A stretch of DNA of 22,272 nucleotides from the NCBI GenBank assembly GCA_030037875.1, contig JASHPV010000092.1, positions 1 to 22,272 of the forward strand, written 5' to 3'. A program made the position numbers and the translations under genes. This stretch comes from Thermoplasmata archaeon (GTDB lineage Archaea > Thermoplasmatota > Thermoplasmata > Lutacidiplasmatales > UBA184). Under the pieces are notes generated by a model, which did no database searches, was not told where the DNA came from, and saw only the letters and a list, made by a program, of their open reading frames with translations. Below are positions 13,557 to 22,071 of the stretch, in pieces; the stretch's first letter is position 1; the number at the start of each line of letters is the position of its first letter.

Positions 13557-15566
13557 ATGACCGACCTGGATACGACGTGCATCAACACGCTTCGATTCCT
13601 CTCCGTAGATATGGTGGAGAAGGCGAAGTCCGGGCACCCGGGGCTTCCTCTCGGCGCCGCCCCGATGGCGTACGTGCTCTGGGACCGTTTCCTCCGTCAT
13701 AATCCCGCGGACCCCCGATGGCCGAATCGGGATCGGTTCGTCCTCTCCGCGGGTCACGGCTCCGCCCTCCTCTACTCGTTACTCCATGTCACCGGGTACG
13801 ACCTGCCCATGAGCGAGTTGCAACAGTTCCGCCAGTGGGGCAGCCGTACCCCCGGACATCCCGAGCACGGGCGGACTCCCGGAGTAGAGGCCACGACGGG
13901 GCCGCTGGGTCAGGGGTTCTGTATGGGGGTGGGAATGGCGATCGCGGAACGCCATCTCGCCTCAATCTACAACCGGGCCGACTTTTCGCTCGTGGACCAT
14001 TTCACGTACGGACTCGTTTCCGATGGGGATTTGATGGAGGGGATTGCCTCGGAGGCGGCGTCCCTCGCGGGCACGCTGGGTCTGGGCAAACTGATCTACC
14101 TGTACGATGACAATCACGTCTCACTCGAAGGCCCCACGCAGTGGGCGTTCACCGAGGACGTCGCCGTTCGTTTCAAGGCGTACAACTGGCAGGTCCTCCG
14201 GGTAACGGACGGCAACGACCTGGCTGCCATCGATAGCGCCATTCGGGAAGCGCAGGCAGAGACCGCCCGGCCGTCGTTGATCGCGGTGCGGACCCATATC
14301 GGGTACGGAAGCCCGGTGCAGGACACCCGGGAGGCCCACGGCGAGCCCCTCGGGCCCGCGAACACTCGCGCCACCAAGGAAAAGCTCGGATGGCCGCTAG
14401 AACCTCCTTTCCTGATTCCCGACGACGCGCGTTCCCATTTTCGTGAAGCGATCGACCGCGGGGCGAGCTGGCAGAAGAAATGGGAAAGTCTCCGGGAATC
14501 ATTCCGAGCCCAGGACCCCCAACGGGTCCGGGCCTTCGAGGACCAGCTCTCCGGCGTACATCCCGTCGGGTGGGACACGGATCTCCCTACCTTCCAGTCC
14601 ACCGAAGGGCCGATGGCAACCCGGGACGCCTCGCAGAAGGTCATCAATGCGATATCCCCCCGGCTCGTCGCCTTGCTGGGGGGAGCCGCGGACCTTTCGC
14701 CTTCGACGAAGACCCTCATTCCCGGCTCGACGGACGAGTCGGCAACTGACGGGAGCGGGCGGAACTTTCACTTCGGTGTCCGCGAGCATGCGATGGTGGC
14801 CGTCATCAACGGAATGGCGCTCTACGGGGGGACGCTCCCGTACGGTGCCACCTTCCTCAACTTCTCGGATTATGCCCGCGGAGCGCTGCGCCTCGCCGCT
14901 CTGCAGCAGACCCATATTATCCTCGTGTTCACGCACGACAGCATCGGGCTCGGGGAGGACGGCCCGACCCATCAACCGGTCGAGCAGCTGCTCGGCCTGC
15001 GATCGATCCCGGGGTTCACCGTGATCCGACCCGCGGACGCGAACGAAACGACGGTCGCCTGGCGACTCGCCGTCGAGCGAAGCGGCCCCACCGCCCTTGT
15101 GTTCACCCGACAGAAACTTCCGATCCTGGACCCGTCCGCCTATCCGATTGCGCGAGGAGCACCTCGAGGGGGGTACGTGTTGTCGGAAGCGACCTCGGGC
15201 ACGCCCGAGGTAGTATTGATCGCCACCGGTTCTGAGGTTTCCTTGGCGCTCGAAGCCCAGAGGAAACTGAAGGATTCGAACGTCCGCGCGCGGGTCGTAT
15301 CGCTCCCTTCGTGGGAAGTGTTCGACGAGCAACCCGTGGAGTACCGCGAATCGGTCCTTCCTTCGGGTATTGCCAAAGTGTCCGTGGAAGCCGGCGTGAC
15401 CCTGGGCTGGTCCCGGTATGTCGGGAGCGACGGGGCGAGCATTGGCGTCGACCGGTTCGGTGCGTCGGCCCCGGGGCCTGTGGTCATGCGCGAGCTCGGT
15501 CTCACGGTGGACCACGTCGTGGAAAGCGTGGCCAGGGTGATGAAGGCACGCGCGAGGTCGGCATGA
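13557..15566 (+). CDS. tkt: transketolase, full-length bacterial type
   Basis: The 669-residue enzyme transfers two-carbon ketol units between sugar phosphates using thiamine diphosphate. All domains are in one chain. SGHPGLPLG with His27, SAGHGSA with His67, and GPLGQG at 115-120 line the cofactor site. The ThDP motif SDGDLMEG starts at 155 and ends with Asn186 (YDDN). The catalytic Glu410 is in VREHAM. HDSIGLGEDGPTHQPVE at 460-476 contains His460 and Asp461 for substrate binding. Most archaea encode transketolase as two separate subunits or lack it, so a fused chain points to bacterial ancestry. ATG 13557 directly follows the stop of a 9-codon open frame (TAGATG). The stop overlaps the next start as ATGA. 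It heads the pentose phosphate operon. Confidence 0.97.
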   Translation: MTDLDTTCINTLRFLSVDMVEKAKSGHPGLPLGAAPMAYVLWDRFLRHNPADPRWPNRDRFVLSAGHGSALLYSLLHVTGYDLPMSELQQFRQWGSRTPGHPEHGRTPGVEATTGPLGQGFCMGVGMAIAERHLASIYNRADFSLVDHFTYGLVSDGDLMEGIASEAASLAGTLGLGKLIYLYDDNHVSLEGPTQWAFTEDVAVRFKAYNWQVLRVTDGNDLAAIDSAIREAQAETARPSLIAVRTHIGYGSPVQDTREAHGEPLGPANTRATKEKLGWPLEPPFLIPDDARSHFREAIDRGASWQKKWESLRESFRAQDPQRVRAFEDQLSGVHPVGWDTDLPTFQSTEGPMATRDASQKVINAISPRLVALLGGAADLSPSTKTLIPGSTDESATDGSGRNFHFGVREHAMVAVINGMALYGGTLPYGATFLNFSDYARGALRLAALQQTHIILVFTHDSIGLGEDGPTHQPVEQLLGLRSIPGFTVIRPADANETTVAWRLAVERSGPTALVFTRQKLPILDPSAYPIARGAPRGGYVLSEATSGTPEVVLIATGSEVSLALEAQRKLKDSNVRARVVSLPSWEVFDEQPVEYRESVLPSGIAKVSVEAGVTLGWSRYVGSDGASIGVDRFGASAPGPVVMRELGLTVDHVVESVARVMKARARSA

Positions 15567-18318
15567 CGCGTCTGTCCGCTTTGCTCGCCGAGGGTCAGTC
15601 TCCGTGGCTGGACTACATCCGACGGAGCCTCCTGACCTCGGGCGACCTCAAGCGAATGGTCGAGGTCGACGGCATCACCGGGGCTACGACAAATCCCACG
15701 ATCTTCGAGAAGGCGATCGCCGGCAGCCATGACTACGATGAGGCGCTCAAGACCCTGCTTCGTCGAGATCCCGCTCTCTCTCCCGCCCAGCTCTTCGAGC
15801 GGTTGGCGGTCGAGGACGTGACCCTGGCCGCCGACGTTTTCCGCCCAGTGCACGACCGCACCCAAGGAAAGGATGGCTTCGTCAGCCTAGAGGTCGCCCC
15901 CGGCCTCGCCCACGATACCGCAGGGACGATCGCAGAGGCTCGGCGGCTATGGCGTGAAGTGGGCCGCCCGAACCTGTTGATCAAGGTCCCCGCGACGGCG
16001 GAGGGCATCCCGGCCATCGAGCAACTGATCGCCGACGGGATCAACGTGAACATCACGCTGATGTTTTCGATGGCCCACTACGAAGCCGTCGCCCAGGCCT
16101 ACCTTCGCGGACTCGAGCGGGCGGGGGACGCGTCGCGCATCGCCTCGGTCGCCTCCGTTTTCGTGAGCCGCATCGACACCGCGGTGGACCGGGTCCTGGA
16201 CGCCTCCCCCGCGCCGGATGCGAAGGCGCTCCGGGGAAAAGTCGCGATCGCCAACGCCAAGATGATCTACGTTCGCTTCCAGGAGATTTTTCAGAGTGCG
16301 GCGTACGCACGAGCGGTCGGGAAAGGGGCCCGCCCCCAGCGCGTGTTGTGGGCGAGTACGAGCACGAAAGACCCCGCCTACCGCGATACGTTGTACGTGG
16401 AGGAACTCATCGGGCCCGAGACCGTCGACACCATTCCTCCTGCCACCATCACCGCCTTCGAGGACCACGGGGTCGTCAAGGGTGCGACCTTGACCCAAGG
16501 GGTGGCCCAAGCCCGGGAGCAGCTCCGGCAGGCGCAGCGAGCCGGCATCGACCTTGCCCAGATCACGGAGCAGCTCCAGGTCGAGGGCGTGGCTGCCTTC
16601 GCGGCGTCCTACGCGGAGCTCCTCAGCGCCATCGAGACGAAGAAGAAGGCACTCCTGGTCGGCGCTCTCGACCCCCAGTCGTGGAGCCTGGGAGCCTACA
16701 CCGAGAGAGTCGACTCCCTTCGAAGGGACTGGGAGAAGGAAGGGGTGGCGGCCCGGGTGTGGCGCCAGGACCCCACGCTGTGGCCGGCCGCCCCGCCAGA
16801 AGACGTGGCGGATCGCATGGGCTGGTTGCAGCTGCCGGAGATGATGCACGAGCCGCTTCCCGAGATCTTGACGTTCGCTGAGGAGGTCCGGAAAGAAGGG
16901 ATCCGCCACGTAGTCGTGCTAGGAATGGGCGGGTCGAGCCTGGCTCCCGACGTTTTCCGCGCGATGTTCGGTCACCGACCCGAAGCTCCGGAGCTCATCG
17001 TGCTGGACAGCACCCATCCCGAATGGGTGGCCAACGTCTCGCGGCGCATCGACCCCCGACTCACACTATTCGTCGTCTCAAGCAAGTCCGGCACGACCAC
17101 CGAGCCCCTCTCCTTTTACCGGTATTTCTGGGAGAAAGTCCGCGCCACGGGGAAGCCCCCCGAGCGCCAGTTCGTGGCCATCACCGATCCGGGAACTCCC
17201 CTCGAAAAGCTCGCCGAGGAGGAGAGATTCCGTGCGATCTTCCGGGCTCTCCCGACGGTCGGGGGGCGCTACTCTGCCCTCACCATGTTCGGGTTGGTTC
17301 CGGCCGCTCTCAATGGCGTGGACGTCCGGGGACTGCTGGACCGGGCGTGGACCATGGCCGAGGAATGCGCCGCGTCAGTTCCTTCCCTCGAGAACCCCGG
17401 TCTCAGCTTGGGCGCGGTCCTGGGCGAGCTCGCCACCCAGGGCCGGGACAAGCTCACGTTCTTCGCGTCGCACGGATTCTCGCCGTTCCCGATGTGGGTC
17501 GAGCAGCTCGTCGCCGAGAGCACCGGCAAGATCGGCAAGGGCATCGTGCCGATCGTGGACGAACCTCGCGTCTCGGTGGAGCAGTATGGGCGAGACCGGT
17601 TGTTCGTCGAGATCCAAGAGACGGGGAACACCGACCCAGACGTTGCAGCTCACGTCGCCGGCCTCGAGCGCGCCGGTCACCCGGTGGTCCGCCTCCGGGT
17701 CACCGACCGAGGAGACCTCGGCCAGGAGTTCTTCCGCTGGGAACTGGCAGTGGCAAGCTCTGGTATCGTCTTGGGGATCAACCCGTACGACCAACCCGAT
17801 GTCGAGCTCGCCAAGGAGCTCGCCCGCCAGGCCATGGCGCATCCATCGGGCTCGGAAGGAAACGGGTCCGTGCCGACCGTCCGTATCTCCGACCTCGCGA
17901 ACTCTCTGTCCGTCTCGACGAATGGATGGCCTCGTGTCACGCCGGGGACTATGTGGCGATTCAGGCCTACCTAGCACCCACCGAGGAAACGCAGGCCGCT
18001 CTGCGCGATATCCGCCTCCGGTTGTTGCAGCGCCTTCACGTCGCCACCACGCTCGGGATAGGCCCCCGGTTCCTGCATTCCACCGGTCAACTCCATAAGG
18101 GAGGGCCGAACACCGGCCTCTTTCTGCAGCTCGTGGACCGCCCCGACAGGGATCTAGAGGTTCCCGGTACCGGCTACACGTTCGGTCAGCTTATCCGAGC
18201 CCAGGCGCTCGGAGACTATCAGGCCCTTCGTCAGAAGCAACGCCGGGTGCTGAGGATCGACCTAGGGTCGGACGTCCCCGCCGGGCTTCGGCGTCTCGTC
18301 GGGGCCCTCCATGACTGA
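15563..18318 (+). CDS. tal-pgi: bifunctional transaldolase / glucose-6-phosphate isomerase (one apparent frameshift near 17898)
   Basis: A natural fusion known from bacteria. Residues 1-365 are transaldolase: GATTNPTIFEKA at 40-51, the Schiff-base Lys141 in NLLIKVPAT, and NVNITLMFS. Residues 395-760 are the two SIS domains of glucose-6-phosphate isomerase: VLGMGGSSLAPDVFR at 452-466, VSSKSGTTTEP at 505-515, ESTGKIGKG, and QEFFRWELAVASSG. The frame beginning at 15563 ends with a non-homologous tail at 17974, but from 17899 the next frame continues with ELSVRLDEWMASC, GDYVAIQAYLAP and GPRFLHSTGQLHKGGPN, the C-terminal domain of the fusion, to the stop at 18318. Restoring one G (GCGGAA for GCGAA) yields a 918-residue protein, near the family length. 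It would return pentose carbon to glucose-6-phosphate. The start overlaps the tkt stop and the end overlaps the HAD gene by 8 bp. Confidence 0.92.
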
Positions 18319-18934
18319 GATTTCTCTGCTTCTCTGGGACATCGGCGGCGTGGTCCTTTCCAACGGGTGGGATGAGACCGACCGGCACGCCGCGGCCGAT
18401 CGATTCGGCCTCGATGCGGAGGAGTTTGAGCGCCGACATCAGAACGTCATGGTCGACTTCGAAACGGGTCGGCTCGGGGCGGAGGAGTACCTATCGAGAA
18501 CCGTCTTCTACACTCCGCGCCCGTTTTCCCGCGAAGCCTTCCAGAAATTCATGCTGGACTGTTCCGTTCCGCTCCCCTCCACCCCTGGCACGCTCGCCAT
18601 GGCCCGGGGATTGAGGGCCGGAGGAAAGTACTTGATGGCCGCTCTGAACAACGAGTCGCTCCTGCTGAATCAGTTCCGGATCGCATCCTTCCACCTCGCC
18701 GAGGTCTTCCAGGTCTTCTTCAGTTCTTGCTTCACGGGCCGACGCAAGCCGGACCCCGACGCGTACCGCTACCCCCTCCAGATCACCCAGCGCGCGCCGG
18801 AAGAGGCCTTGTTTCTGGATGACCGGCTCGACAACGTGAAAGCCGCGGCGCAGCTCGGGCTGCGCACGCTATGGGTGCGCGATCCCGCGACGCTCCGCGA
18901 GGAACTGGCCGGCGCCGGAGTGACGGGTGGGTGA
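18311..18934 (+). CDS. HAD-superfamily hydrolase (subfamily IA, YihX-like)
   Basis: This 207-residue protein is a probable small-molecule phosphatase. Motif I is LLLWDIGGVVL with nucleophile Asp10; the usual second Asp is Gly, as in YihX-type and other HAD-IA members. Motif II, normally LS/TN, reads ALNNES, with Asn at the Ser/Thr position. Motif III is Lys146 in GRRKPDPDAY, and motif IV is FLDDRLDN (Asp170-Asp171). A four-helix cap of about 70 residues follows motif I. YihX of Escherichia coli dephosphorylates alpha-glucose-1-phosphate, and this gene sits within a glucose-6-phosphate operon, so a sugar phosphate substrate is plausible but unproven. It overlaps the fusion gene before it by 8 bp and is followed 10 bp later by the dehydrogenase. 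Confidence 0.85.
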   Translation: MTEISLLLWDIGGVVLSNGWDETDRHAAADRFGLDAEEFERRHQNVMVDFETGRLGAEEYLSRTVFYTPRPFSREAFQKFMLDCSVPLPSTPGTLAMARGLRAGGKYLMAALNNESLLLNQFRIASFHLAEVFQVFFSSCFTGRRKPDPDAYRYPLQITQRAPEEALFLDDRLDNVKAAAQLGLRTLWVRDPATLREELAGAGVTGG

Positions 18935-18938
18935 GGGG
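18933..18938 (+). promoter_or_regulatory. Shine-Dalgarno site choosing the gnd start
   Basis: GAGGGG lies 6 bases before ATG 18945 and overlaps the stop of the HAD gene. It supports that ATG over the GTG at 18927, which would add six residues before the conserved N-terminus. Confidence 0.5.
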
Positions 18939-18944
18939 AAATCG

Positions 18945-19853
18945 ATGAAACTAGGAATGGTCGGACTCGGAAAGATGGGCGCCAACATGACCGTGCGGCT
19001 GATCCATGGCGGCCACCAGGTGGTGGGCTTCGCCCGCACCAAGGCGGTCGTCGACGCCGCGGTGGCTCAAGGAGCGGTCGGCGCGTACTCGCTCGCGGAT
19101 CTGGTCCGGCAGCTCGAACCCCCGCGGGTGATTTGGCTGATGATTCCCGCGGGCGCTCCGGTGGACCAGACGCTGGACCAACTCCATTCGCTGCTCGCCC
19201 CCGGCGACCTGGTCGTGGACGGCGGGAACTCGTACTATCGCGACACGTTGCGTCGTGCCGCTCTCGTGACGGGCTGGGGAGTCCACTACGTCGACGTCGG
19301 GACCAGCGGAGGGATCTGGGGGCTGACCGAGGGGTACTCGATGATGGTCGGAGGAGAGGATGCGGATGTCGAGCGGATTCGGCCCGTACTCGAGATTCTC
19401 GCGCCGGCGCCGGATAAGGGATGGGGCCACATGGGGGCCGTCGGCTCCGGTCACTTCGTCAAGATGGTCCACAACGGCATCGAGTACGGCTTAATGCAGG
19501 CCTACGCCGAGGGGTTCGCCGTGCTCCAGGCGAAATCGACGTTTGCTCTCGACCTGCACCAAGTGGCCGAGGTGTGGCGGTACGGGAGCGTCATCCGTTC
19601 CTGGCTGCTGGAACTCACCGAGTCGGCATTGCAGGAGAATCCTACGCTCGCCGGCATCGAGCCGTGGGTGGCAGACTCCGGCGAAGGCCGGTGGACCGTG
19701 ACGGAAGCGCTGGACCTGAACATTCCCGCTCCGGTCATTACCCTGGCGCTCGAGCAACGCCTGCGTTCCCGCGAAGCGGACCCTTTCACCGAGAAGCTTC
19801 TGGCCATGATGCGCAACAAGTTCGGCGGACATGATGTGAAGCGGGAGACCTAG
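18945..19853 (+). CDS. gnd: 6-phosphogluconate dehydrogenase, decarboxylating (short type)
   Basis: The enzyme oxidises and decarboxylates 6-phosphogluconate to ribulose-5-phosphate. At 302 residues it is the short, GndA/YqeC-like form, lacking the long C-terminal helical domain of the 470-residue E. coli enzyme. It starts MKLGMVGLGKMGANM with the nucleotide motif at 7-12. An Arg-Thr-Lys after strand beta 2 (GFARTKAVV) resembles the NRT of NADP-dependent members, so NADP is likely but not certain. VVDGGNSYYRDT binds substrate; DVGTSGGIWGLTEGY and GSGHFVKMVHNGIEYG carry the catalytic Lys and Glu. It is 2 bp from zwf, and the GGGAG before its stop can serve as the zwf ribosome binding site. Confidence 0.95.
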   Translation: MKLGMVGLGKMGANMTVRLIHGGHQVVGFARTKAVVDAAVAQGAVGAYSLADLVRQLEPPRVIWLMIPAGAPVDQTLDQLHSLLAPGDLVVDGGNSYYRDTLRRAALVTGWGVHYVDVGTSGGIWGLTEGYSMMVGGEDADVERIRPVLEILAPAPDKGWGHMGAVGSGHFVKMVHNGIEYGLMQAYAEGFAVLQAKSTFALDLHQVAEVWRYGSVIRSWLLELTESALQENPTLAGIEPWVADSGEGRWTVTEALDLNIPAPVITLALEQRLRSREADPFTEKLLAMMRNKFGGHDVKRET

Positions 19854-19855
19854 GC

Positions 19856-21313
19856 ATGGTCAGTGCGTCTCCGGAGCCCCACCTGTTCGTGGTGATGGGG
19901 GCCACGGGGAACCTCATGCAGCTCAAGCTGCTCCCGGTTTTGTTCAGCCTCCAAGGGAAAGGCCAGCTCCCCCCAGGCACGCGGGTACTGGGCGTCGCCC
20001 GCCGGGCGCTCGATGACGTGGGTTTCCGTACGCTCGCGGCCTCATCGCTGCGTTCCGCCAAGGTCGCCTCGGACGAGCAGGTCCGCGCGTTCTGCGACAC
20101 CTTCCTGTTCTACCACCAGCTGGGAGGGGAGACCGAAGGGAGTTTCGCCGACTTACGACGACGCATCGAGCAGGTCGAGCACGACCACCAGCTTCCCGGT
20201 AACCGGATCCTCTATCTCGCCCTCCCGCTGGAGGCTATCTCCCCGACGGTGGAAGGTATCGGGGCGGCGGGGCTCAACTCGGGGCCGGGCTGGACCCGAG
20301 TGGTCCTCGAAAAACCGTTCGGTCGGGACCTCGCCTCTGCGCGGTCGCTGAATCAACTCCTCGGCCGGTACTTCGCCGAGCAACAGATCTTCCGGATCGA
20401 CCACTATCTCGGAAAGGAAACGGTCCAGAACCTCCTCGTCTTCCGCTTCGCGAACATGTTCGTGGAGTCCCTCTGGAACCGCGAGCGCGTGGACCAGGTC
20501 GAGATCACCGTGGCTGAGCAGGTCGGCGTGGCCGACCGGGCGGAGTACTATGATTCGGCAGGGGCCCTTCGCGACATGATTCAGAATCACGCCACCCAGT
20601 TGCTGACATTGGTGGCCATGGAGCCGCCCGCCACGCGGGAGGCGGACTCGATCCGGAACGAGAAGGTCAAGGTCCTCCAGAGCGCGGTCCGGATACGGCC
20701 CGCGGACGTCGTCAGGGGACAGTACACGTCCGGCACGGTCAACAGCCAGGCGGTTCCCGGCTACCGGCAAGAGCCGGGCATTCCCCCGACCTCCGGGACC
20801 GAGACGTACGTGGCGTTGCGGTTGAAGCTCGACAATTGGAGGTGGCAGAACGTTCCGTTCTTCGTCCGAACGGGGAAGCGTCTCCCGGCGAAATCGACCC
20901 AGGTGATCGTCACGTTCAAGGCCCCCCCGGTGTCGATCTTCCAGACCGAGGAAGAGTACGAAGTGAACCCGGACCGGGTCACGATCCTGGTCCAACCCCA
21001 GGAAGGGTTCGAGATCGCTTTTGAGGTCAAGGTGCCGGGACGGGAGCCCCGGGTCCAGACGCACCGGATGAAGTTTCATTACGCGGACGTCTTCGGTCCG
21101 CTCCCCGACGGGTACGAAACGCTCCTCGTTGACGTGATGCTCGGAGACCCGACCCACTTCGTCCGCGCCGACGAGGTGGAGGAGTCCTGGCGGCTCTACG
21201 ACCCCGTACTGCAGCATCCTCCGCCGCTGGTTTTCTACCCCGCCGGCTCCGAGGGACCCCGCGAGGCGGAGGCGCTGGTGGAGCAGTGGGGGCACCGGTG
21301 GTTCGCCGACTGA
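19856..21313 (+). CDS. zwf: glucose-6-phosphate 1-dehydrogenase
   Basis: This 485-residue bacterial-type enzyme oxidises glucose-6-phosphate to 6-phosphogluconolactone, the entry to the oxidative pentose phosphate pathway. The N-terminal Rossmann domain has VVMGATGNLMQLKLLP at 12-27, where most homologues have GASGDLAKRKL; Asp is Asn and the basic pair is missing. The active site RIDHYLGKE at 180-188 is fully conserved, including the catalytic His183 and Lys187. EKPFGRDLASA, FANMFVESLWNR and FFVRTGKRLPAK are the other family landmarks. Length is normal. Archaea with a known oxidative pathway, such as Haloferax, use an unrelated glucose-6-phosphate dehydrogenase, so a Zwf homologue here is notable. 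The cofactor cannot be decided from sequence. The 3' end overlaps the lactonase gene. Confidence 0.96.
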   Translation: MVSASPEPHLFVVMGATGNLMQLKLLPVLFSLQGKGQLPPGTRVLGVARRALDDVGFRTLAASSLRSAKVASDEQVRAFCDTFLFYHQLGGETEGSFADLRRRIEQVEHDHQLPGNRILYLALPLEAISPTVEGIGAAGLNSGPGWTRVVLEKPFGRDLASARSLNQLLGRYFAEQQIFRIDHYLGKETVQNLLVFRFANMFVESLWNRERVDQVEITVAEQVGVADRAEYYDSAGALRDMIQNHATQLLTLVAMEPPATREADSIRNEKVKVLQSAVRIRPADVVRGQYTSGTVNSQAVPGYRQEPGIPPTSGTETYVALRLKLDNWRWQNVPFFVRTGKRLPAKSTQVIVTFKAPPVSIFQTEEEYEVNPDRVTILVQPQEGFEIAFEVKVPGREPRVQTHRMKFHYADVFGPLPDGYETLLVDVMLGDPTHFVRADEVEESWRLYDPVLQHPPPLVFYPAGSEGPREAEALVEQWGHRWFAD

Positions 21314-22071
21314 AGCCCCACGTTCAGGTCTATCCGAATCTGAGGGCGGAAACCACTGCTCTGGCCCGCCACATCGCCACTGTCGCCCGGAAGTGTGTTC
21401 GGGAACGCGGTGTCTTTCACTTCGTGCTTTCCGGCGGACGGACCCCCAAAGCGCTCTACCGACTCCTAGCCCGACGATACCGGGAGACGTTTCCGTGGCA
21501 CGCGACCCAGGTGTTCTTCGGCGATGAGCGATGCGTCACGCCCGCGGACCCCGAGAGCAACTACGCGATGGCCCGCGCTGCGTTGCTCTCCCACGTACCC
21601 ATCCCGCTTACCCAGATCCACCGACTCCCGGGGGAGGTTCGTCCCCTGTCCAAGGCCGCCGCGAGCTACGCGAGCCTGATCGGACCGCTCCCCTCTCGGA
21701 GGGGGTCTGCCTCCGTCCGGTTCGACCTTGTGCTCCTTGGGCTCGGATCGGATGGTCATCTGGCCTCTCTTTTTCCAGGGGCTTCAGCACTTCGTGAACG
21801 TCGTCGTACGGTGGTGGCCGTCCCCCATGCCGGCCAGCCGCCCTACGTTCCGCGGCTCACGCTCACCGTCCCGGCTCTGTGCTCGGCGCGCGAAGTCTGC
21901 TTCCTGGTCTCAGGGGAGGAGAAAGCGGCCGCAGTCGCGGCCAGTTTAGGGGCTCCTCACGCGGAGGACAGGCGTCTGCCCGCGAACCTCATCCACGGCG
22001 TTCAGGCTACCGTTTGGTTCCTGGACCGGGGGGCTGCGGTTTCTCTCCCGCGGCAGTCTTGGACTTCCTGA
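21286..22071 (+). CDS. pgl: 6-phosphogluconolactonase
   Basis: The enzyme hydrolyses 6-phosphogluconolactone between the two dehydrogenases. It belongs to the DevB/NagB-like family: VFHFVLSGGRTPKALYRLL at about 45-63, VFFGDERCVTPADPESNYAMA at about 76-96, and LVLLGLGSDGHLASLFPG at about 148-165 are all standard motifs. At up to 261 residues it is of normal length. Two GTG starts are possible, 21286 and 21298; both overlap the end of zwf, and 21298 has a GGGGG run 5 bases upstream. This is the last gene of the operon. Its final 65 bp overlap the 3' end of the convergent ROK-family gene. Confidence 0.94.
   Translation: MGAPVVRRLKPHVQVYPNLRAETTALARHIATVARKCVRERGVFHFVLSGGRTPKALYRLLARRYRETFPWHATQVFFGDERCVTPADPESNYAMARAALLSHVPIPLTQIHRLPGEVRPLSKAAASYASLIGPLPSRRGSASVRFDLVLLGLGSDGHLASLFPGASALRERRRTVVAVPHAGQPPYVPRLTLTVPALCSAREVCFLVSGEEKAAAVAASLGAPHAEDRRLPANLIHGVQATVWFLDRGAAVSLPRQSWTS

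Noticed and set aside
17023..17898. Long open frame on the plus strand leading into the C-terminal domain of the fusion
   Set aside because: Before 17899 this frame is a Pro/Arg-rich shadow of the isomerase; only the part after 17899 is real, as the continuation of the fusion gene.
17895..17905. Programmed -1 frameshifting in the fusion gene
   Set aside because: No X-XXY-YYZ slippery heptamer or obvious downstream pseudoknot was seen; a lost G explains the break more simply.
20153..21295. 380-codon minus-strand open frame opposite zwf
   Set aside because: Fully antisense to a conserved enzyme; composition (Arg, Leu, Val, Gly, no motif) is that of a high-GC shadow frame.
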